A stretch of 8,931 nucleotides of DNA, taken from the NCBI GenBank assembly GCA_007117235.1, contig SKGY01000093.1, positions 1 through 8,931 on the forward strand, in the 5' to 3' direction. The notes beneath the pieces were generated by a model, which worked only from the letters and a program-made list of their open reading frames with translations, was not told where the DNA came from and searched no databases. Both the position numbers and the translations under genes were made by a program. Below, piece after piece: positions 1-7,400 of this stretch (positions within the stretch are counted from its first letter, which is position 1; each line of letters opens with the position of its first letter). Origin of the DNA: Balneolaceae bacterium (GTDB lineage Bacteria; Bacteroidota; Rhodothermia; Balneolales; Balneolaceae).

Positions 1-106
1 CAGCAGCAGCCAGATCAAGCACCTGTTCATTTGCCCGCTCAGCAAATGATAAAAATGCAAATAAGATGATAAACAGAAATCGTATTAGAATTTGAGTGTT
101 GCGCAC
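1..106 (-). CDS. N-terminal fragment of an exported protein (partial)
   Basis: Reading leftwards from a GTG at 106, an open frame runs off the window after 35 codons. It starts MRNTQILIRFLFIILFAFLS and continues FAERANEQVLDLAAA. This has the form of a Sec signal peptide: arginines at positions 2 and 9, a hydrophobic core at about residues 10-24, and a possible cleavage site around the alanines at 22 or 25. No in-frame ATG was found upstream in the gap, so GTG is the best start. The alanine-rich part after the core could begin a helical (for example TPR) domain, but too little is visible to name a family. It is divergent from the PLP enzyme gene. The signal-peptide character is seen in the sequence; the existence of a full gene is inference. 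Confidence 0.5.
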   Translation of the reverse strand, partial: MRNTQILIRFLFIILFAFLSFAERANEQVLDLAAA

Positions 107-177
107 AGAAATAAATTGTAGATGATGATTATTGAAGAATACTGCATGTTTTTAAAAATACGCGCAACAAAATTTAC

Positions 178-185
178 TATATTTA
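178..185 (+). promoter_or_regulatory. Candidate -7 element upstream of the PLP enzyme gene
   Basis: TATATTTA matches the Bacteroidota -7 consensus TAnnTTTG at all fixed positions but the last. It lies 37 bases before the ATG at 223, in the 116-base gap between two divergent genes. No clear TTG -33 element stands at the usual distance. In AT-rich DNA such a match can arise by chance, so this is only a candidate. The rest of the gap (107-222) shows no other convincing signal. Confidence 0.2.
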
Positions 186-222
186 CATGACATTTTAAGC
201 ACTCAAAGAGATCTACCTTTTC

Positions 223-1206
223 ATGATGCACAACTCCATTATTGACGCTATTGGGAACACGCCGCTCGTTCGGTTAAACAACGTAACAGGTGACCTAAAA
301 CTAACTATTACAGCAAAAGTTGAGTACCTAAATCCGGGACAAAGTATTAAAGATCGAATTGCATTGAAAATGATCGATGATGCAGAAAAGAAAGGTTTAA
401 TTAAACCCGGAGGAACTATAATTGAAGGAACATCCGGAAATACCGGGATGGGACTCGCTCTTGTAGCTGCCGTCAGAGGTTATAAGTGCATATTCACCAC
501 AACGGATAAGCAGAGTCAGGAGAAGGTTGATCTGTTGCGCGCATTGGGGGCAACTGTAGAAGTTTGTCCCACAAATGTAGAGCCTGATGATCCCCGAAGC
601 TACTATTCGGTCGCGAAAAGACTGAGCGAGGAAATACCAAATTCTTACTATCCGAATCAGTATGACAACCTGAGTAATACTCAAGCACATTACGAAACTA
701 CGGGCCCTGAAATCTGGGAACAAACGGAAGGGAAAATTACCCATTATGTTGCCGGAATGGGAACGGGAGGTACTATCTCAGGTGCTGCAAAATATCTCAA
801 AGAGAAGAATCCGGATATCAAGGTGATTGGCGTTGACAGTATCGGGTCGGTCTACAAAAAGTATTTTGAAACAGGAGAGTTTGATAAGAATGAAATCAAA
901 CCATACCTCACTGAGGGTATAGGTGAAGACATCATTCCGAAGAATGTGAATTTTGATTTGGTAGATGCTGTAGAGCAAGTAAGTGACAAAGACGCATTTC
1001 AAACAACCCGTACACTGGCTAAAAAAGAGGGACTTTTCATTGGGGGGTCTTGTGGTGCAGCAGTTGCCGGAGCGCTTCAGTATGCTAATAATCATAAGCT
1101 TGGCGAAAATCATCTGATGGTAGTCATTCTGCCTGATAGCGGAACCAGATACGTATCAAAAATTTATAACGATGATTGGATGAAGGACCACGGTTTTTTA
1201 GACTGA
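223..1206 (+). CDS. PLP-dependent cystathionine beta-synthase / cysteine synthase family enzyme
   Basis: Complete 327-aa cytoplasmic fold-type II PLP enzyme of sulfur amino-acid metabolism. Seen in the sequence: the family opening IGNTPLVRL (10-18), the Schiff-base lysine K43 in QSIKDR, the substrate loop TSGNTG (70-75), the phosphate-binding GTGGT (180-184), GGSCG (274-278) and PDSGTRY (304-310), whose serine position contacts the PLP ring nitrogen in this family. Several stretches look more like cystathionine beta-synthase (homocysteine plus serine to cystathionine) than O-acetylserine sulfhydrylase: EKVDLLRALGA (100-110), the QYDN...AHY segment (146-157) and EGIGEDIIP (231-239). There is no N-terminal heme domain and no C-terminal CBS-domain pair, so allosteric control by S-adenosylmethionine is not expected. 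The start could be ATG 223 or ATG 226; no strong Shine-Dalgarno sequence precedes either. The DUF3467 gene follows after 54 bases. Family is certain; the exact substrate is not. Confidence 0.93.
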   Translation: MMHNSIIDAIGNTPLVRLNNVTGDLKLTITAKVEYLNPGQSIKDRIALKMIDDAEKKGLIKPGGTIIEGTSGNTGMGLALVAAVRGYKCIFTTTDKQSQEKVDLLRALGATVEVCPTNVEPDDPRSYYSVAKRLSEEIPNSYYPNQYDNLSNTQAHYETTGPEIWEQTEGKITHYVAGMGTGGTISGAAKYLKEKNPDIKVIGVDSIGSVYKKYFETGEFDKNEIKPYLTEGIGEDIIPKNVNFDLVDAVEQVSDKDAFQTTRTLAKKEGLFIGGSCGAAVAGALQYANNHKLGENHLMVVILPDSGTRYVSKIYNDDWMKDHGFLD

Positions 1207-1260
1207 TCCAAAATTGATCACCATACTTCTGAATATTAATTACGAATTAAAGACAATATC

Positions 1261-1578
1261 ATGGATCCAAACAAACCTAAGAAAGGAAAGCCAATAGAAA
1301 TTGAGCTTAAAGAGGATGAAGCAAGTGGGACTTATTCTAATTTAGTGATGATTACTCATTCACCTTCAGAGTTCGTATTTGATTTCATCTCCATGATGCC
1401 CGCCGTGCCCAAGGCGAAAGTAGTAAAAAGGTTGGTTCTCACTCCGGATCACGCAAAAAGATTGGCCAATGCACTAAACGAAAACATTCGGAAATACGAA
1501 GCTGAGCATGGGGTAATTACGTCAAAAGAGAAGTTTGACATGCCGTTCAACTATAGAGGCCCGAAACCGGAAGCGTAG
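1261..1578 (+). CDS. DUF3467 family protein
   Basis: Short 105-aa protein, full length for its family. The core, about residues 23-84, carries the family signature: G-TYSNLVMITHSPSEFVFDF (a beta strand with the HSPSEF turn), then MMP-VPKAKV, the strand RLVLTPDHAKRL, and a helix ending NENIRKYEAEHG. The first 20 residues are rich in lysine and acidic residues and are probably disordered, as is the tail ending in PKPEA. There is no signal peptide or membrane segment, so it is presumably cytoplasmic. DUF3467 is widespread in Bacteroidota and other bacteria, but I know of no established function. It lies 54 bases after the PLP enzyme gene on the same strand and could be co-transcribed; its stop is only 20 bases from that of the convergent lptG. 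No clear ribosome binding site precedes the ATG. Confidence 0.9.
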   Translation: MDPNKPKKGKPIEIELKEDEASGTYSNLVMITHSPSEFVFDFISMMPAVPKAKVVKRLVLTPDHAKRLANALNENIRKYEAEHGVITSKEKFDMPFNYRGPKPEA

Positions 1579-1598
1579 CGATTTACTCTACTTAAGAG

Positions 1599-2678
1599 CT
1601 ATTTTTTCGCTAAATAAATCATCAGTAGGCCTATTGCCAGAAAAAACAGGTGGGGGAACGTTGCGGCAAAAATAGGTGATACCGCCCCCGCAATTCCGAA
1701 TGGCTCAATTACCTTCATCATAGAGAGATATATGAAACTGATAGCAAGTCCGCCAGCTATATATACACCTTTACCACCTTTTCTTCGCTCAGTGGCTAAA
1801 GCAAAACCGATCAGGCAGACAATTATAATTGAAAACGGATAAGCCATTCTGCCGTATAGCTGTACCTGAGGTAGTGTTACGCCTGCCGCACCAATCCGCT
1901 TCACTGAATCAATATACTGCAGAGCCTGTGGATAGGTGAGCTGGTAAATGTCTGAAGATCGTCTGGCGAAATCTTGTGGCAGAAGGTTCATTTCGAATGG
2001 CTCATTTCTGTATTCGGTTTCTGCAAATATGATTTGATCAAACTCTCTATATTCAATTCGATTAGCGTGCCAAACTGACGAGGAGTCAACCCATTTGATT
2101 TGGTTTGCAAATACAACTCGTTTGACTCGTTCATTTTTGTAAGTGATATGATTTACCCTGTAACCTGTATGCGAATTGGGATCATAAAACTCAATTGTTA
2201 CTACGCTGGAGTCTGAGTCCTGACGAAAAATCCCACCACGGTCCAGTCTGTCACTACTGCCTGAAATGTATTCTCTTTCGAATGTAATTCGTTCAGCATT
2301 GGAAACAGGAATCACATAAGCATCCAGATAGCTCACTATGGCGGCAATTCCGATTCCGAACACCATGTAGGGTAGTAATAGCCTGTAAATACTTACTCCG
2401 GAAGCCTTGAGGGCTATAATCTCCAGTCTCTCGGTCATTTGAACGGTTAAAAAAAGACATGCAACTAAAACTGCAAGTGGAATAACAAGGCGAAACATTT
2501 CAGGGATATAGTTCAGATAGTATAAACCCCATATTTGAGCCAATGTGGCTCCTTTATCTACAAAATCGTCGCTGTTTTCAGAAAAGTCGACAAGTATAAA
2601 AATGCATACCAGCACAGCCAGTACGAAGAAAGTAATGACGCTAAGCCGGTAAAATATGTATCGATCAAGTTTATTCAC
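1599..2678 (-). CDS. lptG: LptF/LptG family permease, probable LptG
   Basis: Inner-membrane subunit (359 aa) of the Lpt exporter, which with the ATPase LptB and the partner LptF extracts lipopolysaccharide from the inner membrane. The YjgP/YjgQ layout is visible: three N-terminal membrane segments (about 12-31, 57-79, 100-123), a periplasmic beta-jellyroll domain (about 125-275) and three C-terminal segments (about 278-297, 304-322, 333-356). The cytoplasmic coupling stretch ERLEIIALKASGVS (83-96) is where family members contact LptB. Length is close to the roughly 360 aa of Escherichia coli LptG. The start is GTG at 2678-2676: it gives the family opening MNKLDRYIFYRL, overlaps the end of lptF by 8 bases and has GGAG five bases upstream, which suggests translational coupling. 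The name LptG rests on gene order and size; LptF and LptG are homologous and could be swapped. No lptB is in the window. Confidence 0.9.
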   Translation of the reverse strand: MNKLDRYIFYRLSVITFFVLAVLVCIFILVDFSENSDDFVDKGATLAQIWGLYYLNYIPEMFRLVIPLAVLVACLFLTVQMTERLEIIALKASGVSIYRLLLPYMVFGIGIAAIVSYLDAYVIPVSNAERITFEREYISGSSDRLDRGGIFRQDSDSSVVTIEFYDPNSHTGYRVNHITYKNERVKRVVFANQIKWVDSSSVWHANRIEYREFDQIIFAETEYRNEPFEMNLLPQDFARRSSDIYQLTYPQALQYIDSVKRIGAAGVTLPQVQLYGRMAYPFSIIIVCLIGFALATERRKGGKGVYIAGGLAISFIYLSMMKVIEPFGIAGAVSPIFAATFPHLFFLAIGLLMIYLAKK

Positions 2679-4086
2679 TTCGGCTCCACAAATTTGTGAT
2701 TTTGAGTGAAGTACTTACATGTAGTGTCAAAATGATTCCAATTGTGAGAAGCAGAATATTCATTCCCCACATTCCAACAAATGGGGAAATAATCATGCGA
2801 TCAGCAAGTGTTTCACCCTGAATGATTGAGATAAAATAAAGGGTAATAATACCTGCACTAATCAAGGCGGCTACACCAATATTGCCTTTACGGGTTAACA
2901 TACCTATCGGAGCTCCAAGCAGGATAAATACAATGCAGGCAAACGGAATGGAGAGCTTTTTATGGACTTCAACCATAAATTCTGCTGCTCTGAAATCTCT
3001 CCATGATGTATTTGTTTGCAGATTATCCAATTGATTCCTATAAACATCCAGTGAGTTTATGGCTCTGTTGATAGAGTTGATCTTGGCCGTTGGATTTGGC
3101 AAATGTTGTAAAGATTTAAATGATGTATCGTAAACATGAAGTGTATCCAAAGCTTGATTTTCGCTGATAGTTATGGATCGTGCGATATCAGTTTTGAATG
3201 GGGTTAATTCGTTTTGTCCGGTCGTAGTTTTGAACTTTTCAATTTCCCTCTGTTTTTCTGCTCGTAATGAGTCGACTACTGTAATCATTGCTTGAGCAGA
3301 CATAGTCCTGTCTGTTCTGCTTCTTTGATCCGGATTTGATCTAGAGAAGGCCAGGTCAGAGAGATCGAAACTCATTCTATAGATTGAGAAGTCACTTCTC
3401 TCGAGAGTTTCTGAAATTCGATCACTGCCTCTGATAAATCGAAGTATGGATCCGTCATACAAAAACAGGGATAGAGTGTATTGATCTGGGCTTTCAAGAA
3501 TTCCTCTTTCAGCATTGATGTAGGCTCTCTGCCTGTTATCAGATTGTTCCTGGTAAACCCGGATATCATATAGAGAGTCTGTTTCTGTGTTAATCTCTTT
3601 GATTAAAAAGGTGTAGCCGTCAATATCCTGATAAAAAGTGCCCGGCTGAAGATCGAATGCGGGTTTTTGCATTCTTATATCGAGAAAAAGGGATCTTGCT
3701 TTGTGATTAGCCTCAGGTAGAACGTAATTGGAAAAGTAGGCGGTGAAGATAAATAGAAACACACCTGCAACCAGAACAGGAGCGATTAATTTAAATGGAT
3801 TGATACCCGCAGCGCGAACAGCAGTCAATTCATTCCATTCTGAAAATTGGCCGAATGCCATTAGTGTTGCCACTAATATGGCTACAGGAATAGATAGTGT
3901 TATCATAGAGGCCAAATTTGTCAAAATGAGCTCTAACACAATCCAAAATGGTAAACCCTTACCAACCAGCTTATCTACATGAAGAATTAAAAACTGCATA
4001 AGCAGAATAAACATCATGATGAAAAAGCAGAAAAGGAAAGGTCCGACGTGTTTTTTCAGTAAATGAAGCTGAACTTTGTTTAGCAT
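2671..4086 (-). CDS. lptF: LptF/LptG family permease with enlarged periplasmic domain, probable LptF
   Basis: First gene of the minus-strand pair, 471 aa, homologous to the second. Seen: membrane segments at about 15-37, 61-79, 101-123, 378-397, 403-424 and 434-457; the LptB-contacting stretch NELTAVRAAGIN (85-96); and the conserved entry to the fourth segment, EVHKKLSIP (373-381). The periplasmic part (about 124-377) is some 100 residues longer than in proteobacterial LptF (about 366 aa in total). The extra part, about 245-365, is hydrophilic, rich in serine, aspartate, arginine and glutamine, and includes likely helices (VDSLRAEKQREIEKF at 271-285; INSLDVYRNQLDNL at 343-356). Long versions of this subunit are, as I recall, common in Bacteroidota-type genomes. 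The ATG at 4086 gives the expected short cytoplasmic N-terminus. It is divergent from sprA across 310 bases. Role with LptG and LptB in lipopolysaccharide export is from family knowledge. Confidence 0.9.
   Translation of the reverse strand: MLNKVQLHLLKKHVGPFLFCFFIMMFILLMQFLILHVDKLVGKGLPFWIVLELILTNLASMITLSIPVAILVATLMAFGQFSEWNELTAVRAAGINPFKLIAPVLVAGVFLFIFTAYFSNYVLPEANHKARSLFLDIRMQKPAFDLQPGTFYQDIDGYTFLIKEINTETDSLYDIRVYQEQSDNRQRAYINAERGILESPDQYTLSLFLYDGSILRFIRGSDRISETLERSDFSIYRMSFDLSDLAFSRSNPDQRSRTDRTMSAQAMITVVDSLRAEKQREIEKFKTTTGQNELTPFKTDIARSITISENQALDTLHVYDTSFKSLQHLPNPTAKINSINRAINSLDVYRNQLDNLQTNTSWRDFRAAEFMVEVHKKLSIPFACIVFILLGAPIGMLTRKGNIGVAALISAGIITLYFISIIQGETLADRMIISPFVGMWGMNILLLTIGIILTLHVSTSLKITNLWSRSE
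2684..2687 (-). promoter_or_regulatory. Ribosome binding site of lptG inside the end of lptF
   Basis: On the minus strand GGAG lies five bases before the GTG at 2678. It is the clearest Shine-Dalgarno sequence in the window and supports GTG as the true lptG start. It is embedded in the last codons of lptF, whose TAA stop (2673-2671) lies downstream of the lptG start, so ribosomes finishing lptF can begin lptG. Confidence 0.6.
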
Positions 4087-4396
4087 AAGTTAAATATAAC
4101 AGCATTTTGAACAGAACAGAAGCAGAATCAAATTGAATTACATAGTGATATTTAAATCTTCATTTAATTCTGAACCTGATCAACAAATAATCGTTACTAT
4201 AAATCGAAATCAGCAGATGATCTTTGATGAATAACATACCAACATATTTGTGAATTATTTATTATCCTGAATTCCATTTGTAATTAACATCCCCATATCC
4301 CTCTATCGCAAAAAAGTTACGACGATAAACAGCACGAATTAACGATTTAAGATTATCTCTGTCCTTTTAAGGAACCGGATAACGTAGCATATACCA
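4087..4396. other. Divergent intergenic region between lptF and sprA
   Basis: This 310-base AT-rich gap must carry the leaders and promoters of both lptFG (leftward) and sprA (rightward). I see no gene in it; open frames are only a few codons long and no RNA gene is recognisable. Near the lptF start, minus-strand TATATTTA (4098-4091) resembles a -7 element but lies only five bases before the ATG. Near the sprA start, a palindrome TCCTTTTAAGGA (4362-4373; 5-base arms, 2-base centre) stands 23 bases before the proposed GTG. Confidence 0.6.
4223..4250 (+). promoter_or_regulatory. Candidate Bacteroidota-type promoter for sprA
   Basis: CATATTTG (4243-4250) matches the -7 consensus TAnnTTTG except at the first base, and TTTG (4223-4226) lies 16 bases upstream as a possible -33 element, slightly short of the usual 17-23 bases. 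An alternative is TCCATTTG (4273-4280) paired with TTTG at 4247-4250, 22 bases apart. Either would leave a leader of more than 100 bases before sprA. Chance matches are likely in this AT-rich stretch. Confidence 0.25.
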
Positions 4397-4477
4397 GTGT
4401 ATAAAAGTCACTTTTTTTATCAATTCCTGATGGTAGGGTGGATGTGCATTTTCGCATTCTCGCCCAAACTATATGCT
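4397..4477 (+). other. Signal peptide of SprA
   Basis: Residues 1-27 from the GTG start read VYKSHFFYQFLMVGWMCIFA then FSPKLYA, with GTG read as methionine in the cell. There is a lysine and a histidine near the N-terminus, a hydrophobic core at about 6-21 and a likely cleavage after A27 (LYA before QVEA). Starting at ATG 4430 would leave only 16 residues with no N-terminal positive charge. Confidence 0.6.
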
Positions 4478-7400
4478 CAGGTTGAGGCTGATGCTGATAC
4501 GACTGTGCAACTGTCTGAGACTGATCCGGAGTTTGACAGAACGTTCAGAACAGTGACAGGTAGCCGAGTAGCCTCACCTTTTTTTAAAAAAATTCCAAAA
4601 CTCTACTTTATTACTCTCCCTGCTGAAGAAGTTACTATTGAACGTAACCCAAGAGGTGGCTTTTTAGTTGAGAGAAGAATTAGCGGTTACAGGTCGGGTG
4701 GGCTTACTGCAATGAGTTTCGAAGAGTATGCGCAATTAGATCGCCAGGAATCGATCAGACAAAACTGGAGCCAGCTTATTCGGGAGGCGAGGCAGCGACA
4801 AGATACTCAAAGGGGATTACTCGACTTTAGTCTGGCAATTCCCGGTGGACGAGAGTCGGCCTTTACCACGATTTTTGGAACTCCTGAAGTGAATTTAAGG
4901 GTAAATGGCGTGGCGTCAATGAATGTGGGTGCGTCTATTCAGCGATCTGAAGATCCAAGCTTGCCCCCAGATCAGCAAACCAGAATCGATCCCACATTTG
5001 AACAAAGTCTTCAGCTGAACATACAGGGTAATATCGGCGATAAACTTACCATTCAAACCGACTGGGATACTGAGCGACAATTCGAGTACCAAAACAGGCT
5101 CAGTATTTTATATGAAGGCTACGATGATGAAATCATTAAGAGTATTGAGATGGGTAATGTGAGCATGAACACAGGTAACTCTCTGATTCGTGGTAGTGGA
5201 GCGTTGTTTGGCGTGAAGTCAGTCGCAGAACTGGGTTCATTCAGATTAACATCGATTGTTTCTCAGCAAGACGGTGAAAGCAATGTTGAAACGATAAGTG
5301 GTGGTTCACAGGAACAACAAATTAGAATTCGCCCGGCTGATTATAGTGATGACCGACACTTTTTCCTCGACTTTTACACACGTCAGCAGTTTGAAACAAG
5401 TATGGCTAATCCGCAACAGTTATCTCAAACGCTTCAAATTGCAGATGTTGAACTCTGGGTGCTTAGGGAGAGTGTTCAGGCAGACGCAGGTTCAAGATTG
5501 GCAGTAGCACTGAGTGATATTGGAGTAAACAGAGCGGGCGATGGTAGTTTTCTGCCGCCAAATAATAATCAGGATGATTTTGCACCCGAATTATTAGATC
5601 AATTCAGAGATCCGCAGTTGGGAGTTTCAGCAGAAGATTTAGGAATTGATGATTCCCGAAATTTTGAAGAGGGATATTTTACCCTGCTTGAGGAGGGCAG
5701 AGACTATACCATAAATAAAGTGACGGGCCATGTTTCACTGCGGCGTAGCCTTAGCTCTCGAGAGGTGCTGGCTGTAGCTTTTTCGTATCGAGGTCTAAAT
5801 AACGAAATCGTTAACGTGGGTGAAATAAACAGAAGTGGTAACGATCGAATCTTCTTAAAGATGTTGCGCCCCTCAAATGTCTCTACTGATAACGACCTGT
5901 TTCAGCTGACAATGAGAAACATCTATTCGCTTGGCGTCAGTAATATCACCAGAGAATCACTTGAATTGGAGCTCGTATTTACTGAAGATAACGTTGCAAG
6001 AGACAGGTTGCCGGGTAGAAATACCACTCTGCTTCAGGATCTCGGCTTAGACAGAGTTGATGCTCAGGGTGCACTCGAACCAAATAACGAAATTGATTTC
6101 GGAACCGGTACTCTTGATGCACAAAACGGTTTGATCATATTCCCTTATCTTGAGCCTTTTGGAGATCGTATACGAACACTCCTTGAAGATTCACCTGCTT
6201 CTGTTGAGGATATAGAGAGGTTGACCTATTCAGAGCTGTATACCCAAAGGCAGAGAAATGCTTCTCAGAGCTCTAAGAATGGATTTTATCAGTTCAGAGG
6301 AACATCGCGTGGAGGTTTGCAAGACAACTATAATCTTGGGTTTGTTCTTGTTGAAGGGTCTGTTCGGGTTTTCGCCAACGGTTCAGAGCTTCAGGAGAAT
6401 GTAGATTATCAGGTAGATTATTCATTCGGTAGCATCACCATTCTTAATGATCGTTACACGGCACCGGGTCAGGATATTCGAATCGAATATGAAAATCAGG
6501 CACTAACTTCTATTGAGCAAAAGACGTTTACAGGTCTGCGTGCTGAATATGAAATAACAAATGGTTTTAATATTGGTGGTACATTTTTCAGGTTTAATGA
6601 GAGGCCATTGGACGATAAAATCAGAATTGGTGATGAACCGATCAGTAACTCCGTTTTTGGCTTCGATACAAATGCTCGATTCAATACGCCATTCATTACC
6701 CGAGCTGTTGACCGGCTTCCACTAATTCAGACAAGGGAAAATTCTGAATTTAGCTTCAGTGGTGAGTTTGCTCAGCTTCGACCCGGAGTTTCAGAAACAA
6801 GAGCTGTGAGCAGGGCGATACGAAATAATCAACTCTTCCCGGACGAAGAGGAGGGACTGTCGTTTATCGATGATTTTGAAGGATCAAATATTAAAATAAA
6901 TCTGCTCAATGCTACTCGGTGGCACATTGCTGCGGCACCTGCAGCCGTTCCGGGTTACGAGCCTGATGAAGCATTTTTTGATGAAGACGATTTTCCGGGT
7001 CAACCTATTTCAAATCAGCAGTCTCGTTTAGAACGCTCAGATTTGAGATCTAAATTTTCCTGGTATACCATTCCCCGAAATATTCGATCAATTCTGGACA
7101 ATGTTGAATTTACGGCGGAGTCTGAACCTGTCAGGGTAACTGATGTTTTTCCGGGTCGCGAAACTCAAAATCCACAAGAAGAGATCATCAATACGATGGA
7201 TGTATTTTATGATCCTACCCAACGCGGGCAATATAACTACAACATGGACCTTCGCGATCTCCTCACTAATAATCCGGAACGGACATGGGGAGGGATGACA
7301 ACGGTAATCCCATCGGGTCAGGAGGATTTCACTCAAAATAATGTGGAATTTCTTGAGTTTTGGGTCCAGCCAATACTACCCGGTGGACAACCCGCACCCG

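Noticed and set aside
397..1113. Open frames on the minus strand across the PLP enzyme gene
   Set aside because: They lie wholly opposite a gene with clear family motifs, and their translations are rich in cysteine, arginine and serine with no recognisable domain.
1021..1206. Regulatory CBS-domain pair or heme-binding domain in the PLP enzyme
   Set aside because: The protein ends at residue 327, right after the catalytic fold, and starts directly with the IGNTPLVRL region, so there is no room for either domain.
1576..1612. Possible terminator between the convergent DUF3467 and lptG genes
   Set aside because: TAGCGA and TCGCTA can pair, but the loop would be 25 bases; the alternative CTCT/AGAG hairpin before a T-run has only four A/T-G/C pairs. 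Neither is convincing.
3372..3982. Short open frames overlapping lptF on both strands
   Set aside because: They overlap the well-supported lptF frame and show no domain, signal peptide or ribosome binding site.
4369..4373. AAGGA as a Shine-Dalgarno sequence for sprA
   Set aside because: It lies 23 bases before the GTG and 56 before the ATG at 4430, far beyond usable spacing.
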